DNA of 64,000 bases from Sphingomonas sp. RIT328 (GCF_000632225.1 NZ_JFYV01000053.1:62001-126000), one strand, 5' to 3'. Shown: positions 8,645 to 17,840, counted from the stretch's first letter. Numbers and translations: made by a program. The notes: a model not told the origin generated them from the sequence alone.

Positions 8645-9226
8645 ATGAACATTCTGCGTCTCGCCCCGCTCGCCGCCGTCGCCCTGGTCGCCTGCCAGCC
8701 GGCGCCACCCGAGACGCCGCCGCTTGCGGGAGCGAAGATCGGCGGGCCGTTCACGCTGACCGATCAGGACGGCCGCACCGTCAGCGACCGTGCGTTCGCC
8801 GGCCGCTACCGGATCATGTACTTCGGCTATACCTTCTGTCCCGACGTCTGCCCGACCGACGCGGCGACGATCGGCGCCGCGCTGAGCGATCTCGACCGCA
8901 GCGATCCCGATCTCGCCAAGCGCATCGTGCCGATCTTCGTCACCGTCGATCCGGCGCGCGATACGCCCAAGGTGCTCAAGGCCTTCACCGCCGCCTTCCA
9001 CCCGCGGATGATCGGGCTGACCGGCACGCCGGCGCAGATCGCCGCGGTCAGCAAGGCGTTCGGCGTCTATGCCGGCAAGGGTGCGACGCAGCCGGGCGGC
9101 GGCTATCTGGTGAATCACAGCCGCACCACCTATCTGATGGATCCGGACGGCAAGCCGCTTGCGCTGCTGCCGACCGAGCAGGGGCCGCGCGCCGTGGCCG
9201 CCGAGATCAAGCGCTGGGCGAAATGA
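8645..9226 (+). CDS. SCO1/SenC family copper chaperone lipoprotein
   Basis: 193 residues with lipobox VACQ, so an inner- or outer-membrane-anchored lipoprotein. The thioredoxin-like core has the copper-binding CPDVC and the distal His in VNHSRTTYLMD, the complete SCO ligand set. SCO proteins deliver copper to, or reduce cysteines in, the CuA site of cytochrome c oxidase. The stop overlaps the next gene's ATG by 4 bp. No oxidase genes are present in the window. Confidence 0.92.
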   Translation: MNILRLAPLAAVALVACQPAPPETPPLAGAKIGGPFTLTDQDGRTVSDRAFAGRYRIMYFGYTFCPDVCPTDAATIGAALSDLDRSDPDLAKRIVPIFVTVDPARDTPKVLKAFTAAFHPRMIGLTGTPAQIAAVSKAFGVYAGKGATQPGGGYLVNHSRTTYLMDPDGKPLALLPTEQGPRAVAAEIKRWAK

Positions 9227-9651
9227 CCAAATTCTGGGAGCTGCCGATCGAGCAACTCGATCGCGGCCAATGGGAGGCCTTGTGCGACGGCTGCGGCAAA
9301 TGCTGCATCCACAAGCTCGAGGACGAGGAGACGGGCGAGATCGTCCCGACCAACGTCGCCTGCCGCCTGCTCGACCGGCGCAGCGGCTTCTGCTCGGACT
9401 ATAAGCATCGCCACGCCTATGTCCCCGAATGCGTGCGGCTGACCGCGCGTTCGGTGCGCGAGATCGACTGGCTGCCGTCGACCTGCGCCTATCGCCTGCG
9501 CGCTGCGGGCGAGCCGCTCCGCGACTGGCATTATCTGATCAGCGGCGATCGCGAGACGGTGCATCGCGCCGGCATCTCGGTGCGCGGCTGGACGGTGAGC
9601 GAGGACGATGTCGGCGATATGGAAAACCATATCGTCGAACGCGACTTGTGA
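9223..9651 (+). CDS. YcgN family cysteine cluster protein
   Basis: 142 residues. The N-terminus (CDGCGKCCIHKL) and later cysteines (VACRLLDRR, FCSDY, VPEC, TCAYRL) match the YcgN/UPF0260 family, small cysteine-rich cytoplasmic proteins that probably bind metal or an Fe-S cluster. The function is unknown. It overlaps SCO1 upstream and the metallopeptidase gene downstream (GTGA), so the three are likely one operon. Confidence 0.9.
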   Translation: MTKFWELPIEQLDRGQWEALCDGCGKCCIHKLEDEETGEIVPTNVACRLLDRRSGFCSDYKHRHAYVPECVRLTARSVREIDWLPSTCAYRLRAAGEPLRDWHYLISGDRETVHRAGISVRGWTVSEDDVGDMENHIVERDL

Positions 9652-10328
9652 GCGCCGCGGCCGAGTTCGAGATCGTGCGGCACCCGACCGCGCGGCGCAT
9701 CCGGCTGACGCTCGATCCGGCGAGCGGGCGGGCGCGGCTGATCGTCCCGAAACGTGCCGCGCTCAAATCGGCGGTGGCGTGGGCGCAGGGCAAGGCCGAG
9801 TGGATCGCGGAGCAGCGCGCGCGCCTGCCGCAGCCGCGGCCCTTCGCACCGGGGCTGGTGCTGACCGTCGCCGACACGGTGCTGACGATCGACTGGCAGC
9901 CGGGCAGCCGCCGCCGGGTCGAGGCGGTCGGCGAGACGCTGTCGCTGTCCGGCCCGATCGAAACGCTGCCGCGACGGGTCGAAACCTGGCTCAAGCGCCA
10001 GGCGCTCGAACTGCTGACCGAGGAGACCGCATATTATGCCGCCAGGGCAGGGGTCACCGTCGCCCGCGTCGCGACCGGCGATCCGCGCGGGCGGTGGGGG
10101 AGTTGCGCGCACGACGGCGCGATCCGCTACAGCTGGCGGCTGATCCTCGCCCCCGGTTTCGTCCGCCGCGCGACGGTGGCGCATGAGGTCGCGCATCGCG
10201 TCCATATGAACCACGCGCCCGCGTTTCATGCGCTCGTCGCGCAACTGTACGGCGAGGACCCGACGCCGGCGCGCGCCTGGCTACGCGAGCACGGCGCCGC
10301 GCTTCACTGGGTCGGGCGATCGTCCTGA
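9648..10328 (+). CDS. YgjP-like (DUF45/M48-type) metallopeptidase
   Basis: 226 residues from the GTG overlapping the YcgN stop. The zinc motif HEVAHRVHMNH gives HExxH plus a third His. RWGSC and IRYSWRLILAP precede it, as in the DUF45 family related to SprT and M48 peptidases. The substrate is unknown. The 3' end overlaps the convergent PBP gene by 25 bp. Confidence 0.85.
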   Translation: MSAAAEFEIVRHPTARRIRLTLDPASGRARLIVPKRAALKSAVAWAQGKAEWIAEQRARLPQPRPFAPGLVLTVADTVLTIDWQPGSRRRVEAVGETLSLSGPIETLPRRVETWLKRQALELLTEETAYYAARAGVTVARVATGDPRGRWGSCAHDGAIRYSWRLILAPGFVRRATVAHEVAHRVHMNHAPAFHALVAQLYGEDPTPARAWLREHGAALHWVGRSS

Positions 10329-12469
10329 TAGGGGCGTTGCAGCGGCTGACGGCCGGCGGTGCCGTCCCGCGCTGACGGCGGTCGCGGTGCATTGGGGTCC
10401 CGCCGGTCGTCGCGCCGGTCGTCGCGGCGGTCGTCTCTGGCCGGCGGTGCGTCGCGGCCGGTGACGCGGTCGATCAGATCGTCGAGCTGCTGCGGCGCGC
10501 TGTCCTGCGGCCGGATGCCCTGTTCGTCCTGCTGCTGCTGGTCGTCGCGCGGCGCCACCGGCACCGGATTGCCATCCTCGTCGACCATCGCGCCGCCATT
10601 GTCGGGCTGGCCGTAATAGCTCTCCTCGTCGGGCTCGAGCTGCCATTCGGGCAAGGTCACCTGCGTCTCGAACTGTTCGATCGGGCGATTGGCGGTGGCG
10701 GGCTTCATGAAGGCGGCGAAGGCACGCGCCGGCGCGGTGCCGCCGTGCAGCCCGGCGATCGGACGCGCATCGTCGCGCCCCATCCACACGCCGGTGGTCA
10801 GTCCGCTTGAGAAGCCGAGGAACCAGCCGTCCTTCGACGAGGTGGTGGTGCCCGTCTTGCCCGCGACCGGGCGGCCGATCTGCGCGGCGCGGCCGGTGCC
10901 GGTGTTGACCGCGGTCTGTAACAGGTCGGTCATCTCGGCAGCGACATAGGGCGCGACGAGGACATGGCTGCGATCGACCTCGTGCGTATAGATCGTCTGG
11001 CCGTTGGCGGTGACGCGGGTGATGCCATACGGCGTCACCGCGACGCCCTTGGCGGCGACGCTGGCGAAGGCGCGGGTCATGTCGATCAGCCGCACGTCCG
11101 AAGTGCCGAGCACCATCGACGGATGGGTGTTGATCGGCGTCGTGATGCCGAACCGCCGCGCCATGTCGGCGACGGTGGTGAAGCCGACCTCCTGCCCGAG
11201 CTTGGCGGCGATCGTGTTGAGCGAGAAGGCGAAGGCGGTGCGCAGCGTCACCGGGCCGCTGTTGCGGCGCGAATCGTTGCGCGGGCTCCAGCCGTCGATC
11301 GTCACCGGCTCGTCGACCACCTGATCCTCGGGCTTGTGCCCGGCTTCGAGCGCGGCGAGATAGACGAACAGCTTGAACGCCGAGCCCGGCTGGCGCTGCG
11401 CCTGCGTCGCGCGATTGTAGATCGACGAGACGTAATCCTTGCCGCCGACCATCGCCTTGACCGCGCCGTCGCGATCAAGGCTGACCAGCGCCCCCTGCGC
11501 GCCATCGGGGGCATTGGCGCGGATCGCCGCATCCGCCGCGCGCTGCATGCCGAGATCGAGCGTCGTCCACACGTCGAGCGGCGCCTGCGTCTCGTCGATC
11601 AGCGTATCGAGCTGCGGCAGCGCCCAGTCGGTGAAATAGCGCGCGCTGTTCTGCTTGGGTTCGGGGGCGAGGCGCAGCGCTTCCGGATTGGCCTCGCGCG
11701 CCTGTTCGGGGGTGATCGCGTCGGCGCGGACCATCGCGTCGAGCACGACCCCGGCGCGCCCGACCGCCGCCTGCGCATCCGCGGTCGGCGAATAATTGGA
11801 GGGAGCCTTGACCAGCCCGGCGATCACCGCCGCCTCGGCGAGGTTGAGCGTATTGGCGCCATGGCCGAAGAATTTGCGCGAGGCGGCGTCGATGCCATAG
11901 GCGCCGCCGCCGTAATAGACCTTGTTGAGGTACAGCTCGAGCACCTGCTCCTTGCTGAACTTGCGCTCGAGCGCCAGCGCCAGGATCGCCTCGCGGAACT
12001 TGCGGCCGAACTTCTTCTGGTTGTTGAGGAAGACGTTGCGCGCGAGCTGCTGGGTAATCGTCGAGGCACCCTGCACGCGGCGGCCGCGTTCGAGGTTGAC
12101 GCGCAGCGACCGCACCATGCCGATCGGATCGACGCCGGGATGGCTGTAGAAGCGGCGATCCTCGACCGCGACGGTCGCCTCGCGCATCACCCGCGGGATG
12201 CTGTCATAGGGCAGCCATTCGCCATAGCTCGGCCCCATCGACACGATCACGGTGCCGTCGGCGGCGTGGACGCGGATCATCTGGCCGTTGGGCGAGGATT
12301 TGAGCTCCTCGAAGCTCGGCAGCTGCGATTTCGCGACATAGACCGCGATGACCAGCGCGCCGAAGGCGAGGACGGCGAGCCCGATCAGGATCTGGACGGA
12401 GAGGACGATCCGCCGGCGCCACGGGGCGCGGCGGGCGGGAGCGGAGCGGGGGGTGCGCGCACGGGCCAT
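10304..12469 (-). CDS. Class A penicillin-binding protein (PBP1A-type)
   Basis: 721 residues. One N-terminal membrane helix (about residues 22-45) is followed by a GT51 glycosyltransferase (EDRRFYSHPGVD, STITQQLARNVF) and a transpeptidase with SxxK (GSAFKLF), SxN (SLNT) and KTGT. It polymerises and cross-links peptidoglycan in the periplasm. The C-terminus is an unusual charged, repetitive tail (RDDRRDD repeated, then Pro-rich) after the catalytic domains. A second class A PBP is encoded at 49552-51687. Confidence 0.92.
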   Translation of the reverse strand: MARARTPRSAPARRAPWRRRIVLSVQILIGLAVLAFGALVIAVYVAKSQLPSFEELKSSPNGQMIRVHAADGTVIVSMGPSYGEWLPYDSIPRVMREATVAVEDRRFYSHPGVDPIGMVRSLRVNLERGRRVQGASTITQQLARNVFLNNQKKFGRKFREAILALALERKFSKEQVLELYLNKVYYGGGAYGIDAASRKFFGHGANTLNLAEAAVIAGLVKAPSNYSPTADAQAAVGRAGVVLDAMVRADAITPEQAREANPEALRLAPEPKQNSARYFTDWALPQLDTLIDETQAPLDVWTTLDLGMQRAADAAIRANAPDGAQGALVSLDRDGAVKAMVGGKDYVSSIYNRATQAQRQPGSAFKLFVYLAALEAGHKPEDQVVDEPVTIDGWSPRNDSRRNSGPVTLRTAFAFSLNTIAAKLGQEVGFTTVADMARRFGITTPINTHPSMVLGTSDVRLIDMTRAFASVAAKGVAVTPYGITRVTANGQTIYTHEVDRSHVLVAPYVAAEMTDLLQTAVNTGTGRAAQIGRPVAGKTGTTTSSKDGWFLGFSSGLTTGVWMGRDDARPIAGLHGGTAPARAFAAFMKPATANRPIEQFETQVTLPEWQLEPDEESYYGQPDNGGAMVDEDGNPVPVAPRDDQQQQDEQGIRPQDSAPQQLDDLIDRVTGRDAPPARDDRRDDRRDDRRDPNAPRPPSARDGTAGRQPLQRPYQDDRPTQ

Positions 12470-12565
12470 GGAGACGGTGGCGATTACCGGCTTAGCGCGA
12501 TGTGGACAAGCGCCCCGCGGCGATCTTCGGCGACGGGAGCCTGTCTCCCGTCGCAGCGATCACCG

Positions 12566-12967
12566 TCAGGCGGCCTTGCGCGCGCGGAACTCGAGCGCGA
12601 TCGAGTTCATGCAATAGCGGAGGCCGGTCGGCGGCGGTCCATCCGGAAAGACGTGGCCGAGGTGGCTGTCGCAGCGCGCGCAGCGCGTCTCGGTGCGCGT
12701 CATGCCATGGCTGGTGTCGCTATGGTCGGAGACGCGATCGGGCGCGATCGGCTGGGTGAAGCTCGGCCAGCCCGAGCCGCTGTCATATTTGTCGGCGCTG
12801 TCGAACAGCTCCTGATGGCAGGCGGCGCAATGGTACAGGCCGTCCGCCTTGTTGTCGGTCAGCGCGCCGGCATAGGCGCGTTCGGTGCCCGCCTCCCGCA
12901 GCACATGATATTGCGCGGGGGTGAGGCGCTTGCGCCATTCGGCTTCGGAAAGGTTCAGATGATCCAT
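12566..12967 (-). CDS. msrB: Peptide-methionine (R)-S-oxide reductase
   Basis: 133 residues from the ATG at 12967; a TTG at 13003 is an alternative. MsrB repairs methionine-R-sulfoxide in oxidised proteins. Visible are the two zinc CxxC pairs (CAAC, CARC), SGWPSF, SHLGHVFPDG and the catalytic RYCMNS. There is no signal peptide, so it is cytoplasmic. It stands alone between the PBP and polyketide genes. Confidence 0.95.
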   Translation of the reverse strand: MDHLNLSEAEWRKRLTPAQYHVLREAGTERAYAGALTDNKADGLYHCAACHQELFDSADKYDSGSGWPSFTQPIAPDRVSDHSDTSHGMTRTETRCARCDSHLGHVFPDGPPPTGLRYCMNSIALEFRARKAA

Positions 12968-13006
12968 GTATGTTAATCTCGTGATGAGGGACCGTCGCGT
13001 CAACTG

Positions 13007-14083
13007 TCATGGGGCCATTCTGGTGGCATGCGCCACCACCTGAATCAGGGCCGGCGGCAACCAGCGCAGCACGCCCGCGGCGCACGGTGATTCGGCAAGC
13101 CGGCGGACCATCCCCGCCACCGCCATCGGCCGCGCCAGGCTGCGCGCGAAATCGCGCTGCCACGCCGCGGCCGCCGCCGGTCCGCCGCGCAGATAGGCAT
13201 CGGCCGCGGAGACGCCGCTCGCCAGGGCGATGCCCATGCCCTCGCCGGCGAGGCTGGGGATGACGCCGGCCTGATCGCCGAGGCGGAACAGCCCCGCGCT
13301 GCCGTGCCGCTGCCGCCAGCCATAGGGGACATTGGCGATCGCATCGATCGGCCCCGCCGGGTCCCGCCCGGCGAGCCGGTCGCCGAGCCGCGGCGATTGT
13401 TGGGCGAGCAGCGCGAGCAGCTCCGCCGGGCTTCCCGCCGCGTGCAGGCGTGACCGGTGCACCGCCATGCAGACATTGGCGCTGCCGTCTTCCTGGAGCG
13501 CGATCCCCGCATAGCCGCGATCGAATAGATGCAGCTCGATCCGTCCGGCGAGCGTACGGGACAGCGCCGGGGAGGCGGGCAGGCGCAGGCGCAGTCCGAG
13601 CGTCGGGTCGCTGCCGCGCGCCGTGGCCGGGCGAGCAAGGCCGCGGACGTCATGCTTGCCGGTGGCGAGGAACAGCGCGTCGGCGGTGATCGCCATCTCG
13701 CCGATCTGCGCCGTCGTGCCGTCGATCGCGCGGACATGGCTTGTCTCGATCACCGCCCCGGCGCGGTCGGCGGCGTCGCGCAGGACGCGATCGAGCCGGC
13801 GGCGCGAGACGCCGAGCGCGGGCCGCGGCAGACGCGCCTCGCGGATCAGATCGCCGGCGAACAGCGTCACCTCGGTCAGCCGCGCCCGATTGAGCCGGTC
13901 GGCGTCGACGCCCAGCGCAGCGAGCCGGTCGAGCGAGCGCCAGCTGAGGAAGCCGCCGCACAAGGCATCCGCATCGTCCTGACGTTCGACGAGCACCGCC
14001 GCGGTGCCGCCGCGGGCGAGTCGGATCGCCGCGGCCGATCCCGCCGGCCCGCCGCCGACGATCAGCGCCGGCGTTCGACGCAT
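13007..14083 (-). CDS. FAD-dependent oxidoreductase of the type III PKS operon
   Basis: 358 residues. The N-terminal GGGPAGSAAAI is a Rossmann FAD-binding motif, and GDQAGVIPSLAGEGM is the second FAD motif of the geranylgeranyl reductase / aromatic hydroxylase class. The start overlaps the methyltransferase gene by 22 bp. In Streptomyces srsABC, a type III PKS, a methyltransferase and a flavin hydroxylase make phenolic lipids; by analogy this enzyme could hydroxylate or reduce the polyketide product. The last part is inference. Confidence 0.85.
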   Translation of the reverse strand: MRRTPALIVGGGPAGSAAAIRLARGGTAAVLVERQDDADALCGGFLSWRSLDRLAALGVDADRLNRARLTEVTLFAGDLIREARLPRPALGVSRRRLDRVLRDAADRAGAVIETSHVRAIDGTTAQIGEMAITADALFLATGKHDVRGLARPATARGSDPTLGLRLRLPASPALSRTLAGRIELHLFDRGYAGIALQEDGSANVCMAVHRSRLHAAGSPAELLALLAQQSPRLGDRLAGRDPAGPIDAIANVPYGWRQRHGSAGLFRLGDQAGVIPSLAGEGMGIALASGVSAADAYLRGGPAAAAAWQRDFARSLARPMAVAGMVRRLAESPCAAGVLRWLPPALIQVVAHATRMAP

Positions 14084-14751
14084 AGCCGGAACGGAAAGGC
14101 ACGGAACACCCGCGCGTGGCTGACCCCCGCCGCGGCGAGCAGCGGCGGCCATTCGGCGGGGCGATAGGCGCGCGCGATCGACAGCCTGCCGTCGTGGCGG
14201 ACGATCGGATGCCAGCGCGCGAGCGCGGCGAGCAGCGGAAAGCCGGCATGCGCGAAGCCGTGGCGGTGGAGATCGTTGACCAGCCAGCCGCGCGCCGCCT
14301 CCGCCTCCATGAAGCGCAGGAAGGCGATCAGCTGATCGTGCGTCATATGATGCGCGACGAGGCTGGAGAGGATCACGTCCCAGCCTTCGCCGGCGCAATC
14401 GGCATAGTCGCCGGTCCGCCAGTCGATGCCGAGCCCGGCCGGGCTATGCGCCCGCGCCGCGGCTTCGCTGCGTGGGTTGAGATCGATGCCGACGCCGTCG
14501 ACGCTGATGCCGCGCCGTGCCGCCCAGGCGACGATCCGCCGCAGCATGTCGCCATCGCCATAGCCGACGTCGAGCACCCGCAGGTGCGTCGCCCCCGCCG
14601 CGACCCGGTCGAGGAAGGCGAGCGTCGGCCGCGCCGCGAGCGTCACCGTGTTGACGCGGGCGAGGTCGGCGACGACCGCGGCATAGACGTCGGCGGGCAG
14701 GTCGTCCGCGTCCATCAGCTCCTCGGCCTCGGCGCGGGCCGCGAGGCTCAT
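14062..14751 (-). CDS. SAM-dependent methyltransferase of the type III PKS operon
   Basis: 229 residues, class I methyltransferase fold. Motif I is VLDVGYGDGDML, followed by an acidic residue that binds ribose (GVGIDLN) and a motif IV-like ILSSLVAHHMTHDQ. The start at 14751 overlaps the PKS stop by 4 bp and the 3' end overlaps the FAD gene by 22 bp. It probably O- or C-methylates the phenolic product of the adjacent synthase. The substrate is not proven. Confidence 0.87.
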   Translation of the reverse strand: MSLAARAEAEELMDADDLPADVYAAVVADLARVNTVTLAARPTLAFLDRVAAGATHLRVLDVGYGDGDMLRRIVAWAARRGISVDGVGIDLNPRSEAAARAHSPAGLGIDWRTGDYADCAGEGWDVILSSLVAHHMTHDQLIAFLRFMEAEAARGWLVNDLHRHGFAHAGFPLLAALARWHPIVRHDGRLSIARAYRPAEWPPLLAAAGVSHARVFRAFPFRLCVERRR

Positions 14752-15809
14752 CGCACCATCCGCAACGCGAGGCCCTCGGCGGCGAGGCCGGGACCGAAGG
14801 CGAGCGCCACGCCCTCGGGCTGGTCCGGCGGCGCGGCGAGCAGCCGGGCGAGGACGAACATCAGCGTCGCCGACGACATATTGCCATAATCGGCAAGCAC
14901 CCGGCGCGACGGATCGAGGGCCTCCTTCGGCAGGGCCAGTCCGCTCTGCACCGCATCGAGGATCGAGCGGCCGCCGGCATGCACCGCCCAGAACAGCGAG
15001 TCCGGCGCCTGGCCGCCGGTCACCGCCGCGACGAACGCCGGGTCGGTGAGCGCGTCGCCGATCCGACCCGGCACCGCGCCGTCGAGGTGCATGGCAAAGC
15101 CCGTGTCGGTGATCGTCCAGCGGATCAGCTCTTCGCTCTCGGTGAGCGTCGCGGCGAAGGGCTCGCCGAGCGCGATCCCCGCGGGGGTGGCGCTGACCAG
15201 CGCCGCCGCGGCGCCGTCGCCGAACTGGAGCATCGCGAGCAGCGGCGCGACCTCGCTGTCGTCCTGCAAATGCAGTGACGAGAGTTCGACGGTGACGACG
15301 AGGACGCGCGCCGCCGGCTGCGAGCGGACGATATGCCCCGCGCTGCGCAACGCGACGACCGCGGCGTAGCAGCCCATGAAGCCGATCAGCAGCCGCTCGA
15401 CCGACGAGGCGAGGCCGAGCCGGCGGGCGATGATCTGATCGATTCCCGGCGCGACGAAGCCGGTGCAGCTCGCGACGACGAGATGCGTGATCCCCTCGGG
15501 CACCGGGTCGCCGAGTGCGGCGATCGCCGCCAGCGCCAGCGCCGGCGCCTCCGCGGCATAGAGCCGCATCCGCGCCGCGGTGCCGGGCAGCGCCGCGCCG
15601 TAGAAGCCGCCCGGATCGATCGCGCTGCCGCCGTCCGTCCCGCCGAGCACCGACCAGCGATGGCTGATCCCGGCGCGCGCGGTCATCCGCCGGAACAGGC
15701 CGCGCGCCTCCGGCGTGACGCGGGTGTTCGCCCAATCGATGAAATGCTGATGCACGTCGTGGGGCGGCACGGCGGTGCCGATTGCATTGAGGTAGGCGAC
15801 CACCGGCAT
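14748..15809 (-). CDS. Type III polyketide synthase (chalcone/stilbene synthase family)
   Basis: 353 residues. The catalytic triad can be placed: Cys115 in VVASCTGF, His277 in WAVHAGG and Asn310 in DYGNMSS. The enzyme condenses a starter acyl-CoA with malonyl-CoA into resorcinols or pyrones. The close MT/FAD partners point to an alkylresorcinol or phenolic-lipid product, as in the srs and ars systems, but starter and ring type cannot be read. First gene of its operon; the 201-bp region upstream separates it from a divergent MarR-like gene, a plausible regulator. Confidence 0.9.
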   Translation of the reverse strand: MPVVAYLNAIGTAVPPHDVHQHFIDWANTRVTPEARGLFRRMTARAGISHRWSVLGGTDGGSAIDPGGFYGAALPGTAARMRLYAAEAPALALAAIAALGDPVPEGITHLVVASCTGFVAPGIDQIIARRLGLASSVERLLIGFMGCYAAVVALRSAGHIVRSQPAARVLVVTVELSSLHLQDDSEVAPLLAMLQFGDGAAAALVSATPAGIALGEPFAATLTESEELIRWTITDTGFAMHLDGAVPGRIGDALTDPAFVAAVTGGQAPDSLFWAVHAGGRSILDAVQSGLALPKEALDPSRRVLADYGNMSSATLMFVLARLLAAPPDQPEGVALAFGPGLAAEGLALRMVR

Positions 15810-16010
15810 CCTTTGGTTACGCGCACAATTTCGTACATCGTTAAACGCGCGGGGACGCGACTTGGATGCGGTGTTCCCACCCAAGGCGCCGTCGCTGCGC
15901 GCACGGCTCGGCCCGATGCGCGGCGTGACCATCCATGTCATTAAGCTGATTGCATTATTTCAGAAACAGATGGTACTTCCTGCCTATCAACGACGCACGG
16001 GGAAAGCGAC

Positions 16011-16481
16011 GTGCCCACTGAGTCCATCGCGGGACTGGTCAAAGACCTGACGACGCAGCTCTCCGCGATCGCGGTGGAGTTCGGCGCCCGCGCCGACCGG
16101 CTCCACGCCGCCCCGGCCGGCACCGGCGAGGCGCAGCCCGCGACGCCGCTCGACGCGCGCGAGCTCGCCAAGCAATTGCTCGCCCAGCGGCTGGCGCGCT
16201 TCGATCATTTTCCCGCCGAGCTGTTCCACGAACCCGCCTGGGACATGCTGCTCGCACTGTTCGTCGCGCACGAGGAGCGGCGGACGATGAACGTCAAGAC
16301 CCTGGTCGGCAGCGCCAGCGCGCCGGTGACCACCTCGCAACGATGGATCGACCATCTCCACAAGCTCAAGCTGATCGATCGAGTGATCGACCCGGTCGAC
16401 CGCCGCCGTATGGAAATTTCCTTGAGCGACAGTGGCTATACGGCGGTGACCGCCTATTTGCGGCGGATGGGGGCGGGGTAG
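16011..16481 (+). CDS. MarR-like winged-helix regulator
   Basis: 156 residues from a GTG with RBS GGGGAAAG. Residues about 75-150 form a winged-helix DNA-binding domain (WDMLLALFVAHEERR, then TTSQRWIDHLHKLKLIDR, and a wing DPVDRRRMEISLS) as in MarR proteins; the recognition helix carries TTSQRW. The first 60 residues are a helical extension. It is divergent from the type III PKS operon, so it could control it, or the PKS product could be its ligand; both are inference. Confidence 0.75.
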   Translation: MPTESIAGLVKDLTTQLSAIAVEFGARADRLHAAPAGTGEAQPATPLDARELAKQLLAQRLARFDHFPAELFHEPAWDMLLALFVAHEERRTMNVKTLVGSASAPVTTSQRWIDHLHKLKLIDRVIDPVDRRRMEISLSDSGYTAVTAYLRRMGAG

Positions 16482-16516
16482 GGTGGCGCGGAGACGGTGA
16501 AAGCCGGCCTCCGACC

Positions 16517-16786
16517 CTACTCGCCGCCGCCGCCGTCCGGGTCGGAATGATAGAAGTTAGCGGGAATATTTCTCACGAATTCCGCTTGGTCGTCAGGATA
16601 TTCTGTCGCTATCTCGGCAAAGGCTTGGGTCAGTTGATCGAGCCACGCTTTGTCAATTAATGAAAGATCGTGAGCGGCCTGCTCAAGAATCTGACATGCG
16701 TCGTCAGGATGCATGGTCCCCTCGTCGGTCAGCTCTATGTTGAGTAAAAAGTTAGCGATAAGGCGAGCGATTGGAAGCATCGTCAT
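16517..16786 (-). CDS. Small acidic protein, putative immunity protein
   Basis: 89 residues, acidic (many Asp/Glu), helical, no signal peptide and no recognised family. It begins inside the end of the upstream gene (4-bp overlap), which encodes a probable toxin with a nuclease-like C-terminus. A small acidic protein directly downstream of such a gene is the usual layout of an immunity protein. Base composition is clearly lower in GC than the surroundings, supporting recent transfer together with its partner. Confidence 0.6.
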   Translation of the reverse strand: MTMLPIARLIANFLLNIELTDEGTMHPDDACQILEQAAHDLSLIDKAWLDQLTQAFAEIATEYPDDQAEFVRNIPANFYHSDPDGGGGE

Positions 16787-17781
16787 GGTTTCGCAACCCT
16801 TACTTTGATATTTTTAACGTTTGCTTTATTAAGCAGCTTAAGGGCTTGGGATTTTTGATAATCGTCTGGCACTTCCCAAAGCCCGGTAATTTTGTGCTCC
16901 GCCAGGGCGTGCGATTGCCGAATGGCTTGGTCGACCGACTTTTTCGAAAAATATATGCCATGCTTTCTATCGACTGGCCAGTCGGCTTGAATGCCATCGA
17001 ACTTAACGAGCCTCTTACCGCCGTTCGGCAGTTTCCTGGTAAGGGCCGGGGCATATCCGGGGCGAGCATTCGGTGCGCCGTCATTATAGCGTTGCGGCGC
17101 TCCTGGTCGTAAACGCTCCTTCACCCACTTGTACTCGGGCGGAGGAAACTCTGGTCGTAGCCGCTGTGGTAATCGCGCTTTTCTTATCGCCGATATCTTG
17201 CCAATGGCCAAACCTGTGGCTCGACTGATGGCGGCACCCGCTGCAATGTTGCCAGCAACATATCCAACTTCATGTGCATTTGTATGGCGAATACGATCCG
17301 CCGCGCGAGCTATTTGGATACGAGCGGGTGTGTCCTCGGCAGCTATCGCGCTATCGATTAGCCCAGCCAAGGCGAGGTTGTTATTTCGGGTTGCCGAGAT
17401 AGGATTTTTGGCGAACGCAATCGTGGCGGTGACTGTGCCTTTTACAGCGTCGTAAGCGCCGTCGCTGACTCCATCGGCAAAGTCGAGCTCAGTTTTAGCA
17501 GCAGTATCGATCGCCTTCGCGATTAACCGGGGTCCGGCGAGAATGTCAGTTTTTGATTTTGAAGATAGCTGACGTGGTTGCAACGTGCTCGTCACTCTTA
17601 CCGACTGACGAGAGCCGCCAGCTCCGCCTCCACCACCGGCCGTCGTAAACCGGCCATCCTTCGGGTCATGATACGGATTGAACTTCCATTCCGTCCCGTC
17701 GGTCCCCCGCATCACCGGCCACCGTCCGGTCCTCAGCCAGGCCGCATAGGCCCGCCGTTTCGCCTCGATCGACACCCGCAT
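16783..17781 (-). CDS. Putative polymorphic toxin, restriction-endonuclease-fold-like C-terminus
   Basis: 332 residues. The N-terminus contains FNPYHDPKDGRFTTAGGGGG, a short motif plus Gly linker common in phage-derived and polymorphic-toxin proteins. The middle (about 90-200) is Ala/Gly-rich, with GYVAGNIAAGAAI like pre-toxin segments. The C-terminal about 75 residues (VKFDGIQ, VDRKHGIYF, QAIRQSHAL, LWEVPDDYQ, NIKVRV) resemble REase-fold toxin domains, with a D...DRK...E pattern. No secretion genes are adjacent. Low GC and the position just after tRNA-Leu suggest an acquired islet. Family assignment is tentative. Confidence 0.6.
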   Translation of the reverse strand: MRVSIEAKRRAYAAWLRTGRWPVMRGTDGTEWKFNPYHDPKDGRFTTAGGGGGAGGSRQSVRVTSTLQPRQLSSKSKTDILAGPRLIAKAIDTAAKTELDFADGVSDGAYDAVKGTVTATIAFAKNPISATRNNNLALAGLIDSAIAAEDTPARIQIARAADRIRHTNAHEVGYVAGNIAAGAAISRATGLAIGKISAIRKARLPQRLRPEFPPPEYKWVKERLRPGAPQRYNDGAPNARPGYAPALTRKLPNGGKRLVKFDGIQADWPVDRKHGIYFSKKSVDQAIRQSHALAEHKITGLWEVPDDYQKSQALKLLNKANVKNIKVRVAKP

Positions 17782-17840
17782 ATCGTCGCTCCGCCCCGTT
17801 GCGACGAGAACAGATCAGCAACATTTTCCAATAAGACAAG

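Noticed and set aside
10359..10450. Repetitive C-terminal tail of the first PBP as a sequencing artefact
   Set aside because: Frame and stop are intact, and charged tails of this kind occur in class A PBPs.
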